Shown here: positions 54,512-63,307 of the stretch, piece by piece
Layout of the letters: each line of letters begins with the position of its first letter
How positions within the stretch are numbered: the first letter of the stretch is position 1
NCBI RefSeq assembly: GCF_001858025.1
Contig: NZ_LZQD01000001.1
Location: forward strand, 1,507,151-1,571,150
Reading direction: 5' to 3'
Source: Trichormus sp. NMC-1
Lineage (GTDB): Bacteria > Cyanobacteriota > Cyanobacteriia > Cyanobacteriales > Nostocaceae
Length of the DNA stretch: 64,000 bases
Translations under genes and position numbers: made by a program
Notes under the pieces: model-generated
The model's input: the letters and a program-made list of their open reading frames with translations, nothing else
Database searches by the model: none
Told to the model about the DNA's origin: nothing

Positions 54512-55392
54512 ATTTTATGTGATTTAGGAAAGTCAAATTATTTGCTGCTGACGCAGGAGATTATACAAAACTTTTCTCGTACTATAAACTACCTGGGCGC
54601 AAGTTGCCAGAGCCAAAGAGTTTATTATTTAAAGGAAAGTCATCTGTATCAGCAGAATTCAAGAGCCAGTTCCGGTGGAACGTCTGTAAAGTGAAAGCTG
54701 CTTGATCTTTTAATAGCGTAGCGTATACCTGCGGCAGCTACCTTAGAGGCATATTTTGGTTTTCAGTTTATACTTCCTGCAACTGGCAATCTGCTGTAAG
54801 TATTACACAAAGGTACGCAAGTGGTAAAATGCAGTAATTTATCTGAACTTCTGAAAAGGGCAATAATAGTAAATAACATAACTTTACATAATTAAGTCAC
54901 TGTTAACATGAAAATTTTTTTGCATTAATTATCACTACACTTCTATATTACAACGTAATACAAAAATAAGTCCATGTCAAGTATTATGTTTAAAATAGTT
55001 AAATTTGAGCAAGTATCAGCTAAGTTATTGATAAATTGACTAATTCAGATAACCTATAAGCAATATTTATCCTTATTCTAATAATTACCATAATTACTCG
55101 GATATTACGGAAACAAGGGTGATTTACTTTATGTAAAGTTATCATAAAGTTATGACGAAAATATTCTGTAATTTTGCATATAATCAAGAGGTGTATACTA
55201 AATTTATTGAGTTTGAAATTTTCCTGTTTTTTAAGATGGGTAAAACTTTTCCACTGAACTCAAATAGAACACGAGATCAACCAGATTAAACTTTATCTGA
55301 TGACTCGCGGGATATGTCGTTTATTTATATGAGAAAAATGATGTATTCCAATATAATCTTCTGGATAAGAGATGTATCTGGCAAATTCATTC
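54512..55392. other. 880-bp intergenic region, no gene
   Basis: AT-rich, with GCGTAGCGTATACC-type repeats near 54717. A frame at 54455-54694 overlaps the ATPase gene's start and is not credible. It probably holds the promoter of the response-regulator gene. Confidence 0.45.
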
Positions 55393-55827
55393 ATGAGTGA
55401 TGAAAAAAAGCAAACTTCTCAGAAACCTTTGATTTTAGTTGTTGAAGATCATGATGACAGTCTACTGCTACTGAGTTATGCTCTAGAAACACTTGGGTGC
55501 AATTTTATCTGTCAATCGGATAGTTCTAGCACTCTACTAGTAGCCAAAAATTATCAGCCAGACTTAATTTTATTAGATATTCTATTACCTGTGCTTAGTG
55601 GTCTGGATGTGATGCGATCTTTAAAGCGTGAACCACTAACTTGGGACATTCCAGTAGTTGCAGTCACTGCTTTAGCTGGTAGAGATCAGGAAGAGCGCTT
55701 CCTGAAAGCGGGTTTTAATGACTATATTAGTAAACCCTATATGCTGGAAGATTTAGAAGTGATGATTTGTCGTTTGCTACATAAAAAATTGCAGCCACAT
55801 TCAGTTTTTGAAGTATGTCAAGAATAG
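55393..55827 (+). CDS. Single-domain response regulator (CheY-like)
   Basis: 144 residues from ATG 55393: receiver domain with acidic pocket VVEDHDDS, phospho-acceptor Asp in LILLDILLPVL, Thr in VAVTALAG, and Lys in YISKPYML. The N-terminal (MSDEKKQTSQKP) and C-terminal tails carry no output domain, so it acts by protein-protein contact. The facing minus-strand hybrid kinases suggest a shared phosphorelay (inference). Confidence 0.88.
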   Translation: MSDEKKQTSQKPLILVVEDHDDSLLLLSYALETLGCNFICQSDSSSTLLVAKNYQPDLILLDILLPVLSGLDVMRSLKREPLTWDIPVVAVTALAGRDQEERFLKAGFNDYISKPYMLEDLEVMICRLLHKKLQPHSVFEVCQE

Positions 55828-55873
55828 TTATTCATGTTGTACAAACCTTTTTGGAGAATTGAATGTTAAACTT

Positions 55874-55925
55874 TTAACTTTCAAAGTTAACTTTCAAAGT
55901 TAACTTTCAAAATTAACTTTCAAAA
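55874..55925 (+). repeat. 13-bp tandem repeat (TTAACTTTCAAAG, 4 copies)
   Basis: Four units, the last two ending A instead of G. It sits in the convergent gap after the response regulator and before the kinase's stop codon. Confidence 0.95.
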
Positions 55926-55932
55926 ATGGTCA

Positions 55933-57072
55933 CTACATATCACATAAATCCAGTTTTTTTGGTAGTCGAACTGTGAACACACTACCTTTACCTAATTCTG
56001 ACGACAGTTCGATGGTTCCACCGTGTGCTTCTATGAGGCAGCGTGATAAATGCAGTCCTAAACCACTACCTGATCTTTTATTTCTCCCTTGACGAAATCT
56101 CTCAAAAATAGTTGCTTGATCTTCAGGTGCAATTCCATAACCTGTATCGGCAACTTCAATGATAATTTCAGTTTGATCAGCAGTATTAGGTAAATTTTCA
56201 GAAATGCGAATCTCTATGCTGCCTTTATCTGTAAACTTAATCGCATTACCAATTAAGTTATTTAAAACTCTTCTGAGTTCGAGTCTATCACCAATAGTAA
56301 AACCAGCATCATCGCTTTTTTGATTTAACTGATGAGTATCTAATTTCAGAGACAAATCTTTCTCCTTAGCAAGAAGATTTAGTTCACTGACTACTTCTTC
56401 AGCTATTTCTTTTACGTCACATTTTTGCAAATTTAAAGTCTTTTTTCCGGCCTCAAAGCGATACACTTCTAGTAGAGTATTAACCATCTCCATTAAATTT
56501 TGGTTACTGCGAATCATCACAGCGATCGCTTGTTTCATTTCTGGAGAAATCTTGCAGAAAGTTTCTTGTTGAAACAAAGTCAGCATTCGATCAGAAGCTA
56601 CTAGAGGTGTTCGTAAATCATGAGTTAGACGAGAAACAAAATCTTCTCGTTGGCGTGTCATTTTTTGTTGTTCGTCTATACTGTGCTTGAGACGAAGGAG
56701 CGATCGCACTCTAGCTAGTAGTTCCTCTGTATCAAAGGGTTTACGAATAAAATCATCAGCCCCAACATCCAATCCTTCAACAACACTAGATTCGTGAAAG
56801 GCTGTGATCAACAAAATCGGAATATAGCCAAAATCAGGATTATTACGAATTTTACGTGTAACTTCATAACCATCCATTCCGGGCATCATTACATCTAGAA
56901 GAATCAAATGAGGTGGAGATTGTGCCACTTTTTGTAAAGCAGTTGCACCATCTACTGCTAAATCAATTTTATACCCCTCACTCTCTAAAATGGTTTGTAC
57001 TAAAATTAGATTATCTCTAGTATCATCAACAGCGAGGATTCGGTCAATTTTATCATTTTTGACAACAGACAT
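55933..57072 (-). CDS. REC-histidine kinase
   Basis: 379 residues: an N-terminal receiver (VDDTRDN, LILLDVMMPGMDGY, ITAFHESS, FIRKPFDT) joined by a coiled coil to a HisKA domain (VSRLTHDLRTPLVASDRML) and HATPase (NNLIGNAIKF, DTGYGI, GSGLGLHLSR). All catalytic residues are present. The receiver-first order is typical of cyanobacterial hybrid kinases acting in relays. It starts 44 bp downstream of the next kinase gene on the same strand, so the two are probably an operon. Confidence 0.92.
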   Translation of the reverse strand: MSVVKNDKIDRILAVDDTRDNLILVQTILESEGYKIDLAVDGATALQKVAQSPPHLILLDVMMPGMDGYEVTRKIRNNPDFGYIPILLITAFHESSVVEGLDVGADDFIRKPFDTEELLARVRSLLRLKHSIDEQQKMTRQREDFVSRLTHDLRTPLVASDRMLTLFQQETFCKISPEMKQAIAVMIRSNQNLMEMVNTLLEVYRFEAGKKTLNLQKCDVKEIAEEVVSELNLLAKEKDLSLKLDTHQLNQKSDDAGFTIGDRLELRRVLNNLIGNAIKFTDKGSIEIRISENLPNTADQTEIIIEVADTGYGIAPEDQATIFERFRQGRNKRSGSGLGLHLSRCLIEAHGGTIELSSELGKGSVFTVRLPKKLDLCDM

Positions 57073-57116
57073 GGCTTTTTAACTTCTTGGTAAAGGAACT
57101 AAAATATCTAATTTAA

Positions 57117-58451
57117 TTATGGTTTTAGATAAGGATATCCCAGAGAATATTTACTAAAATTAGATGGAAATTGGGGATTATTATTATGAGAAAGATACAA
57201 ACTATTGCCGCCAAAATTTAAACTCGAACTATCTGCTAACCTCGGCGCTAATATTACTTGACGTGGTAATTCAATTCTGAATATTGAACCTACCTCTAAT
57301 TGACTTTCGAGAAATATTTCTCCTCCCATCATTTGTACCAATGAATCAGTAATTGCTAAACCCAAACCAGTTCCAGGATATTTGCGGCTGATACCTTGAT
57401 CTATTTGCCGAAATGCTTCAAAAATATTTTCAAAGTCTCCAGCAGAAATGCCAATTCCTGTATCCCGAATACTAATAGTGACGCTATTGTTAGGAGTTTC
57501 TGCGACTTCTACCCAAATACCTCCATTTTCTGTAAACTTAACTGCATTGGATAGTAGATTAATGACAATCTGATGTACTCGTACTGGATCATTAAACACT
57601 AACGTATTCTGTAAATCTGTTTTTACTACCAGCGATAATTTTTTGGCTTCAGCTAAAGAACGTATTTCTTCTACCGTCTTATTAACTATTTTGGATAAGT
57701 CAAATATTTCCGGTTTTAGATCTAATGTCCCAGACTCTAGTTTGGAAAAGTCCAGCACTTCATTGAGCAACATCAGCAAATGCTTACCATTATTGAGGAT
57801 ACGCTCTACCATATCTGCTTGCTGATTAGTCAGTTGAGCAAATTTGGGACGTAACAACATTTGTGAAAAACCAATAATTGCATTCATTGGTGTTCGCAAC
57901 TCATGAGATATCGTCGCTAAAAATTGTGACTTTAGCCGCGATGCTTCCAAGAGTTTTAAATTTTGTAGCTGAATTTGTTGTCTTTGTCTCTCCAATTCTT
58001 GGTTCTTATGAAGCAGTTGCTCATAACTTTCTTTTAGCTTTTGATTTGCTAAAGCTGCCTCCATTTCAACACGGTATAACCTAATTGCATTCCGCAAAGT
58101 TTGTGCCAATATTTCTGAAGATAGTTTAGACTTAAGGATATAGTCTGTAGCACCTGCTTTTATTAACTCCACAGCTATTTGTTCATTTCCTTGATCCAAG
58201 AGAATGACTACAGGAACTTTAATTTCTGAAGAACGTAGCTTGTAAATTGAATTTAATCCATCTTGATCTGGTAAATAATTATCAAATAAAACGCAGTCAA
58301 ATGTAGTATTTTTGAGAACAGTAAGTGCCTTGTTAATTTCACTGACTTTATGCAGTTCTATGTTAATCTCTGCTTTATTCAGAGCTAGACTTACTGCTAT
58401 GCGATCTACTTCATCATCATTTACAACCAAGATTTTCAGCGTCTCTTCCAT
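57117..58451 (-). CDS. REC-histidine kinase with degenerate linker
   Basis: 444 residues: receiver (VVNDDEVDR, VLFDNYLPDQDGL, ILLDQGNE, YILKSKLSS), a long coiled coil (about 130-170), HisKA LATISHELRTPMNAIIGFS, and HATPase (INLLSNAVKFT, DTGIGISAGD, GTGLGLAIT). The C-terminal extension is Asn/Ser/Tyr-rich. Upstream gene of a two-kinase operon; its REC is of the atypical loop-spacing class but has the phospho-Asp. Confidence 0.92.
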   Translation of the reverse strand: MEETLKILVVNDDEVDRIAVSLALNKAEINIELHKVSEINKALTVLKNTTFDCVLFDNYLPDQDGLNSIYKLRSSEIKVPVVILLDQGNEQIAVELIKAGATDYILKSKLSSEILAQTLRNAIRLYRVEMEAALANQKLKESYEQLLHKNQELERQRQQIQLQNLKLLEASRLKSQFLATISHELRTPMNAIIGFSQMLLRPKFAQLTNQQADMVERILNNGKHLLMLLNEVLDFSKLESGTLDLKPEIFDLSKIVNKTVEEIRSLAEAKKLSLVVKTDLQNTLVFNDPVRVHQIVINLLSNAVKFTENGGIWVEVAETPNNSVTISIRDTGIGISAGDFENIFEAFRQIDQGISRKYPGTGLGLAITDSLVQMMGGEIFLESQLEVGSIFRIELPRQVILAPRLADSSSLNFGGNSLYLSHNNNPQFPSNFSKYSLGYPYLKP

Positions 58452-60105
58452 TGGTTTTTATTTTCGCTGTCCAATACAGGTTGATGTACAGGATTTATGT
58501 TTTCAAGCTATGCAAATACAACATTTACCCCTGTTGATTCTGAGCCTTTAATATCTATAGAAACCCGTTTTGATTACTAATAGCTGGTATGGCGTAGCCT
58601 TAGTTACTTATGGATGCTCTTAACTCTTAATTGGTAATCAGGGTACTGAGTCCTTTAACCGCAGAACAGAGGTTAAGCTCATAAAAATCAAATGCGAATC
58701 CTATTTCTAGTCAGCAATTCAGTGATTTTATACAATATCTAATTTAGAATTATCACATGAACTTTTTCATCCTTGGTTTATACTATTTTAAACAATTTTA
58801 CGTTCTTTTACTGGCATTTAAAGAGAATATTTGATATTTTCTTGTAAATCCGTTTATTTAATTCTACTCTTTTCCTTTGTGGTTAAAGTACAATTAATAC
58901 CATTTGATTACTCATAACTTACGCGCCATAAGTAATGATGCATATCAAAATCATTATCTACTAAATTAAGCAGAATTGATATACAGTAAATCAAGTACTT
59001 TACTCATCTCAATATAATTGTAAATGAGTAGGTGATTCGCCGTCCTCAGTCATTAGTGAGAGTTGCATACAAATATTGTGTATCAAGAGCTTGAGCAGTT
59101 TTATTGGGAGCATCCCCAATGTGTAAGTTTATTTTTATCTAAGCTTCTAACTCAATACCAGGCATGAAATAAACGAACTGCAAAGACGCGTATCGCTAAA
59201 GCGTTCGCAAAGCGTGCCGTAGGCATAAGCTCCGCTAACGCGCAGCTTCTCAGACAGAAGAAGCAAAGAGCGCGTATCCCTTACGGGACAGAAGGAAAGG
59301 AAGAAGGCAGAAGAGATTTTTTAGATGATTATTTTGTGTTTTTGCAAAATTGAGATACTCCCGTTTTATTGAGCAGAATTTTGCTAAATGCTGAATAATG
59401 AATGTTTGCTCACCCATGATTTTAAAAAATTAATTTTTTAGATTTGTTTTTTTAAAGTTAGAGCAGCAGTATGTCTTGATTTTCTGGTTTTATCTCACTT
59501 TTTTAGGTAGAACACAATCATGCTGTTCTTGTTCTACGTGGAAAGAAAGATAATAGCAAAAGATGGAAAACTGCCGAAAAAAAGTTAAATCTAACATCGT
59601 TTTGTAAATAACCAATTTTGGGAATCCACACCTATAATCAAAAAGTGAGCGTTGAAAGGAGATGAGTTTTATGAATATGACATATGGCTCCATTAACTTT
59701 ATGAATTGAACCATCTAGCTCAAGAGGGCTTTTGAAAATTCCTGACTTGTTTATCAAGTCACTTTAGGTTGTGCTAATTTGTAGATTTTTGGCAGCTTTC
59801 CCCAATGCTGGCAGGTAATAAAATTCAGGAAGAATGTTGACTGGTAAGACCTGAGTCATTATCAATAGATAATATGATTCAGCATTCTTCTCATCAATAC
59901 TTCACCTTTTTTTGCCGAATAGCTATATACCCGTAGTTAGATTTTTACTTTCATCTTACATAAAAAAGGTAAATTTATTATCTCTATCGATGGATGCAGG
60001 ACAGCCAAAATATCATCTACCTTTGGTTTGGGGAAATTAAAGCCAACACTTACACTAAAGTCTTAAACTTTGGAAAAGTAGTCAGATAAAGGGTTGAGTG
60101 TAAAA
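58452..60105. other. 1.65-kb intergenic region with GCG-rich palindromic repeats
   Basis: AT-rich with no supported gene. 59187-59290 carries GCGTATCGCTAAAGCG, AAGCTCCGCTAACGCG and GCGCGTATCCCTTACGGGA-like palindromes typical of dispersed cyanobacterial repeats. A minus-strand frame at 59490-59714 lacks coding character. The regulatory region of the LuxR-type gene is expected in the right part. Confidence 0.5.
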
Positions 60106-60828
60106 ATGAGTGAAATTAGTATTGTTTTAATTGAAGATCATGATTTAACCCGCATGGGACTAAGGGCTGCATTGCAGTCAAACAGCGGCTTAAGAGTTGT
60201 TGGTGAAGCGGCAAATGCAACTCAAGGATTAAAACTTTTAGAAACTACTAAGCCAGATGTGGCTGTAGTGGACATTGGGTTGCCAGATATGGATGGTATT
60301 GAACTAACCCGCAAGTTTAAACGCTACCAGGCAGAAACTGGACAGACAAACACGAAAATTCTCATTTTGACAATGGATCACACCGAAGACGCTGTACTGG
60401 CTGCTTTTGCCGCTGGAGCAGATTCTTATTATATGAAGGAGACAAGCATCAGTAAATTGACTGAGGCGATACAAGCGACTTATGGTGGTAACTCTTGGAT
60501 CGATCCTGCCATTGCCAATGTGGTGTTACGAAAGATGCGTCAGGGGATACCAGGTGATAGCCAATCATCTGATAAGCCAAAGACTGTAAAAATTGAGGCT
60601 CTGGCTACCGAATACGAGCAAGTTTTGGAAACCTACCCCTTGACTCAACGGGAATTGGAAATTTTAGAGTTGATTGTTGCTGGTTGTAGTAATGGACAAA
60701 TTGCGGAAAAACTCTACATCACAGTAGGTACGGTCAAAACTCATGTTCGTAACATTTTGAATAAACTCTGTGCGGACGATCGCACGCAAGCTGCTGTTAG
60801 AGCCTTACGTTCTGGGTTAGTCGGTTAA
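60106..60828 (+). CDS. NarL/LuxR-family response regulator
   Basis: 240 residues. Receiver domain (IEDHDLTRMG, VAVVDIGLPDMDGIEL with the phospho-Asp, LTMDHTED, YYMKETSIS) and a C-terminal LuxR HTH (LTQRELEILELIVAGCSNGQ, TVGTVKTHVRNILNKLCADD). It is a DNA-binding transcription factor; cognate kinase not identified in the window. The start at 60106 is preferred over the TTG at 60094. The 3' end overlaps the convergent lpxB-like gene by 32 bp. Confidence 0.92.
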   Translation: MSEISIVLIEDHDLTRMGLRAALQSNSGLRVVGEAANATQGLKLLETTKPDVAVVDIGLPDMDGIELTRKFKRYQAETGQTNTKILILTMDHTEDAVLAAFAAGADSYYMKETSISKLTEAIQATYGGNSWIDPAIANVVLRKMRQGIPGDSQSSDKPKTVKIEALATEYEQVLETYPLTQRELEILELIVAGCSNGQIAEKLYITVGTVKTHVRNILNKLCADDRTQAAVRALRSGLVG

Positions 60829-62200
60829 GATTATTTTTTCCCAATCGATCTTGTAAACATTCGGCAATACGTTTTGCTGCACCTGACCGACCCATTCGCT
60901 GAACACCGTTTTCAGCAATTATTTGTAAACTGTCGGGATTTTTGAGCAGGGATTTTACTGCTTGGGCAACTTGTGCTGGTTGGTCTACTAAAATCAAAGA
61001 AGCTCCTAAAAGACGACTTTGAGCCTCAGCAAAAGCAGGGTTATATTGTGGACCATTGCCTGGAATGGCGATCGCAGGTTTGCCTAAACCAACAAATTGT
61101 TCCGTTGCTGTCCCTGCCATTGCGATCGCTAAATCTCCCAAATGTAAGCAGTCATTATAAGCTTGTTGGCTCAGAACTAAGTACGCATTTCTTTGTTTAA
61201 AAGTCAAAATATTAGCATCAGAAAGTTGGACAGGAGATTCGGGACAGGAACGCCAACCTTGGATTTGCAAACTTTGGGATAAAATATGACAATCCAACCC
61301 AGGAGCGATCGCACCTAAAAAAATCACAGTCCCAGTAGATGGAAAAATAGAATCTCGCTCTCGAAAACTAGCCACCAACCCAGATACAGCAATCATCATT
61401 ATTTCCCAGTTACTATAAGCCTCTGGTTCACGGGAACCAGGAAGCAGAGTCACAATCAAAGGACGAACTCGCTCCTCCTCTTCAGCATCAGCCGCATAAA
61501 ATTTTTGAGTGCTAAAAGTCGGCTCCAAACCGTCCATCATCGGATTACCCAAATCAAAAGCTGGAATTGGCCATTTTTTTAAAATTTCTGTAGTCAGCGC
61601 ATCTCTAGGAAACACCGCACGACAACGACGACGACTCATCAACCACCTTTCCCAAGGATGGTAAATGGAACCAGAAAAGTTTTCCCAGCGTGCCGATTTT
61701 GACTTTCTGGTTAATAAACCCACCTCATCCCTGACATAATATTCAGATTTTGCCGTGCCAATAAAAGCATAATTAGCACCACTTATGGCGGCAAACAACA
61801 GCGGTACAATATCTCCCACTGCTAAGATAGCTTTTTTATTACCTAACTTCGTTTGATAACTCACCCAACGGCGAACAGCTAGAATTTGGTTCCAAGTCAG
61901 TTGCACTAAACCGCCACGGACATCTCGCATCAATTGGCGACTATCCATATAAATAAAACCACCAGAAGGCATAGTCTGCACCGAACCAATACAAGGAATA
62001 TTCAACTGTTGGTAAGCACGTCCTTCACCCACTATAGGTAAAGCAAAGATATCTGGTGGGGAAGAGAGTTGTTGCAGTTCCTGCAAAATGCGGACAGCAA
62101 TAATATCTTCTCCATGACCATTACTTAAAACTAGTAACTGCAAAGGAGACCTAGTAGCTACCGAGTCTGCAACCTGGGTTAATGGGGATAAATCACGCAT
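60797..62200 (-). CDS. Lipid-A-disaccharide synthase-related protein
   Basis: 467 residues, a glycosyltransferase-like protein related to LpxB but of the cyanobacteria-specific branch. Features: LLVLSNGHGEDIIAVRILQE at the start, GDIVPLLFAAISGANYAFIG, LGNPMMDGLEP in the middle, LLPGSREPEAYSN, and the late nucleotide-sugar part AMAGTATEQFVGLGKPAIAI. The LpxB role in lipid A synthesis is doubtful in this branch, and its substrate is unknown. The HIP1-rich gene looks resident. Confidence 0.85.
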   Translation of the reverse strand: MRDLSPLTQVADSVATRSPLQLLVLSNGHGEDIIAVRILQELQQLSSPPDIFALPIVGEGRAYQQLNIPCIGSVQTMPSGGFIYMDSRQLMRDVRGGLVQLTWNQILAVRRWVSYQTKLGNKKAILAVGDIVPLLFAAISGANYAFIGTAKSEYYVRDEVGLLTRKSKSARWENFSGSIYHPWERWLMSRRRCRAVFPRDALTTEILKKWPIPAFDLGNPMMDGLEPTFSTQKFYAADAEEEERVRPLIVTLLPGSREPEAYSNWEIMMIAVSGLVASFRERDSIFPSTGTVIFLGAIAPGLDCHILSQSLQIQGWRSCPESPVQLSDANILTFKQRNAYLVLSQQAYNDCLHLGDLAIAMAGTATEQFVGLGKPAIAIPGNGPQYNPAFAEAQSRLLGASLILVDQPAQVAQAVKSLLKNPDSLQIIAENGVQRMGRSGAAKRIAECLQDRLGKNNLNRLTQNVRL

Positions 62201-62571
62201 ACAATTGGAAATTTTATTTAAATTTTAGATTTAAATTTTAAACTTTTGTGTCTTGTTTACAGGAATCCATATTTTATGAATTTTGTCAATGAGTAAGTCC
62301 TATAAAAGTCTAAAAACCTGATGATTTCGTGTTCAAGGGCATTGTCCACCCAGCCTGATTGAGAAGGTGCAAGATGTGAAATAATAGGTATTGTCCATTA
62401 CCAAGTAAACCTAAATTTCAGGTAGTAAAAATTCCTAGATATAAATACTCATCAACCATCTTGCACAACAGCTTAGAAATTGACGAGAAACAAAAAATTA
62501 CAATTAATAGTCTGTTTATTTACAGGTACGGGAACTACATATTATCCCCAGTAGTTGACCGAAGAGGACGC
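62201..62571. other. Intergenic region left of the duplicated block
   Basis: No gene; an open frame from 62461 has no coding character and simply runs into the repeat. A small GCGTCC/GGACGC-rich stretch begins near 62563. Confidence 0.4.
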
Positions 62572-62851
62572 TCCAGACGCGGAGAGTCGCCTGTGTCCGA
62601 CGTTCGACGCAAATGGTTTCAAGCCCCCGACTACAGTCGTGGAGAAGAAAAAAGACATTCCTTGCTGAAATCCCCTGGCTTTAGAAATGGGGTGTAAGAG
62701 CGTCCCCGCGTCCCCGTGTCTTCTTCAATTGACTGCTGACTGAGTTAATTAAGTTAATCAATACTAATTATGCGACTTTCCTCTGCGGCAATTTTTACAT
62801 TAGCTACTGTAGCAGCTAGTAATGTCACTCAGCAAGCAACTGCTACACCTA
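62572..62851 (+). repeat. 280-bp direct repeat, copy A
   Basis: Identical to 63028-63307 with a 456-bp offset. It contains CCCCGACTACAGTCGTGG and ATCCCC...GGGGT stem-loops, a tract GTCCCCGCGTCCCCG, and the first 27 codons of the Omp85-type gene with its upstream. A 22-bp piece of it is echoed immediately after the copy (62852-62873). The hairpin-rich left part resembles an IS200/IS605-type right end (tentative). Confidence 0.97.
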
Positions 62852-62868
62852 AAATCCCCTGGCTTTAG
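62770..62868 (+). pseudogene. 5' fragment of the Omp85-type gene
   Basis: Same first 27 codons as the gene at 63226 (MRLSSAAIFTLATVAASNVT...), then KIPWL and a stop contributed by the 22-bp echo. It can only make a signal-peptide fragment. Confidence 0.9.
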
Positions 62869-62938
62869 AAATGTATGATGAGAAAGACAAAACCGTTTAG
62901 GGGAGTGTCAACTGCTCACTTAGGACTCAAGATTCCCG

Positions 62939-63027
62939 ATGTTAACAGGTACAATTTTGCAAAGTGGAAAATATACCATTATCCAGGAAATAGGGAAAGG
63001 GGGATTTGGTATTACTTTTAAAGCTAT
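62939..63027 (+). pseudogene. N-terminal fragment of a Ser/Thr protein kinase gene
   Basis: Reads MLTGTILQSGKYTIIQEIGK, GGFGITFKAI, the glycine-rich loop of Hanks-type kinases common in cyanobacteria. It is cut after about 30 codons by copy B of the repeat; the downstream residues belong to the repeat and the catalytic core is absent. GGGGAGTGTCAA upstream resembles an IS200/IS605-type end (weak). Confidence 0.8.
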
Positions 63028-63307
63028 TCCAGACGCGGAGAGTCGCCTGTGTCCGACGTTCGACGCAAATGGTTTCAAGCCCCCGACTACAGTCGTGGAG
63101 AAGAAAAAAGACATTCCTTGCTGAAATCCCCTGGCTTTAGAAATGGGGTGTAAGAGCGTCCCCGCGTCCCCGTGTCTTCTTCAATTGACTGCTGACTGAG
63201 TTAATTAAGTTAATCAATACTAATTATGCGACTTTCCTCTGCGGCAATTTTTACATTAGCTACTGTAGCAGCTAGTAATGTCACTCAGCAAGCAACTGCT
63301 ACACCTA
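63028..63307 (+). repeat. 280-bp direct repeat, copy B
   Basis: Identical to 62572-62851. Its left edge interrupts the kinase fragment and its right edge runs on into the intact Omp85-type gene, so B is probably the original position of the gene-containing part. Confidence 0.97.

Noticed and set aside
59187-59290. Possible structured RNA in the 58.5-60.1 kb gap
   Set aside because: The palindromes belong to common GCG-rich dispersed repeats, with no promoter or terminator around them.
62461-62697. 78-codon plus-strand frame
   Set aside because: Runs from intergenic sequence into the 280-bp repeat; the same repeat is read in another frame in copy B, so neither frame is under evident selection.
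62572-62710. Omega-RNA or TnpB 3' end
   Set aside because: Hairpins CCCCGACTACAGTCGTGG and ATCCCC...GGGGT resemble IS200/IS605-type right ends, but no tnpB coding sequence could be recognised, so it is mentioned only as a possibility.
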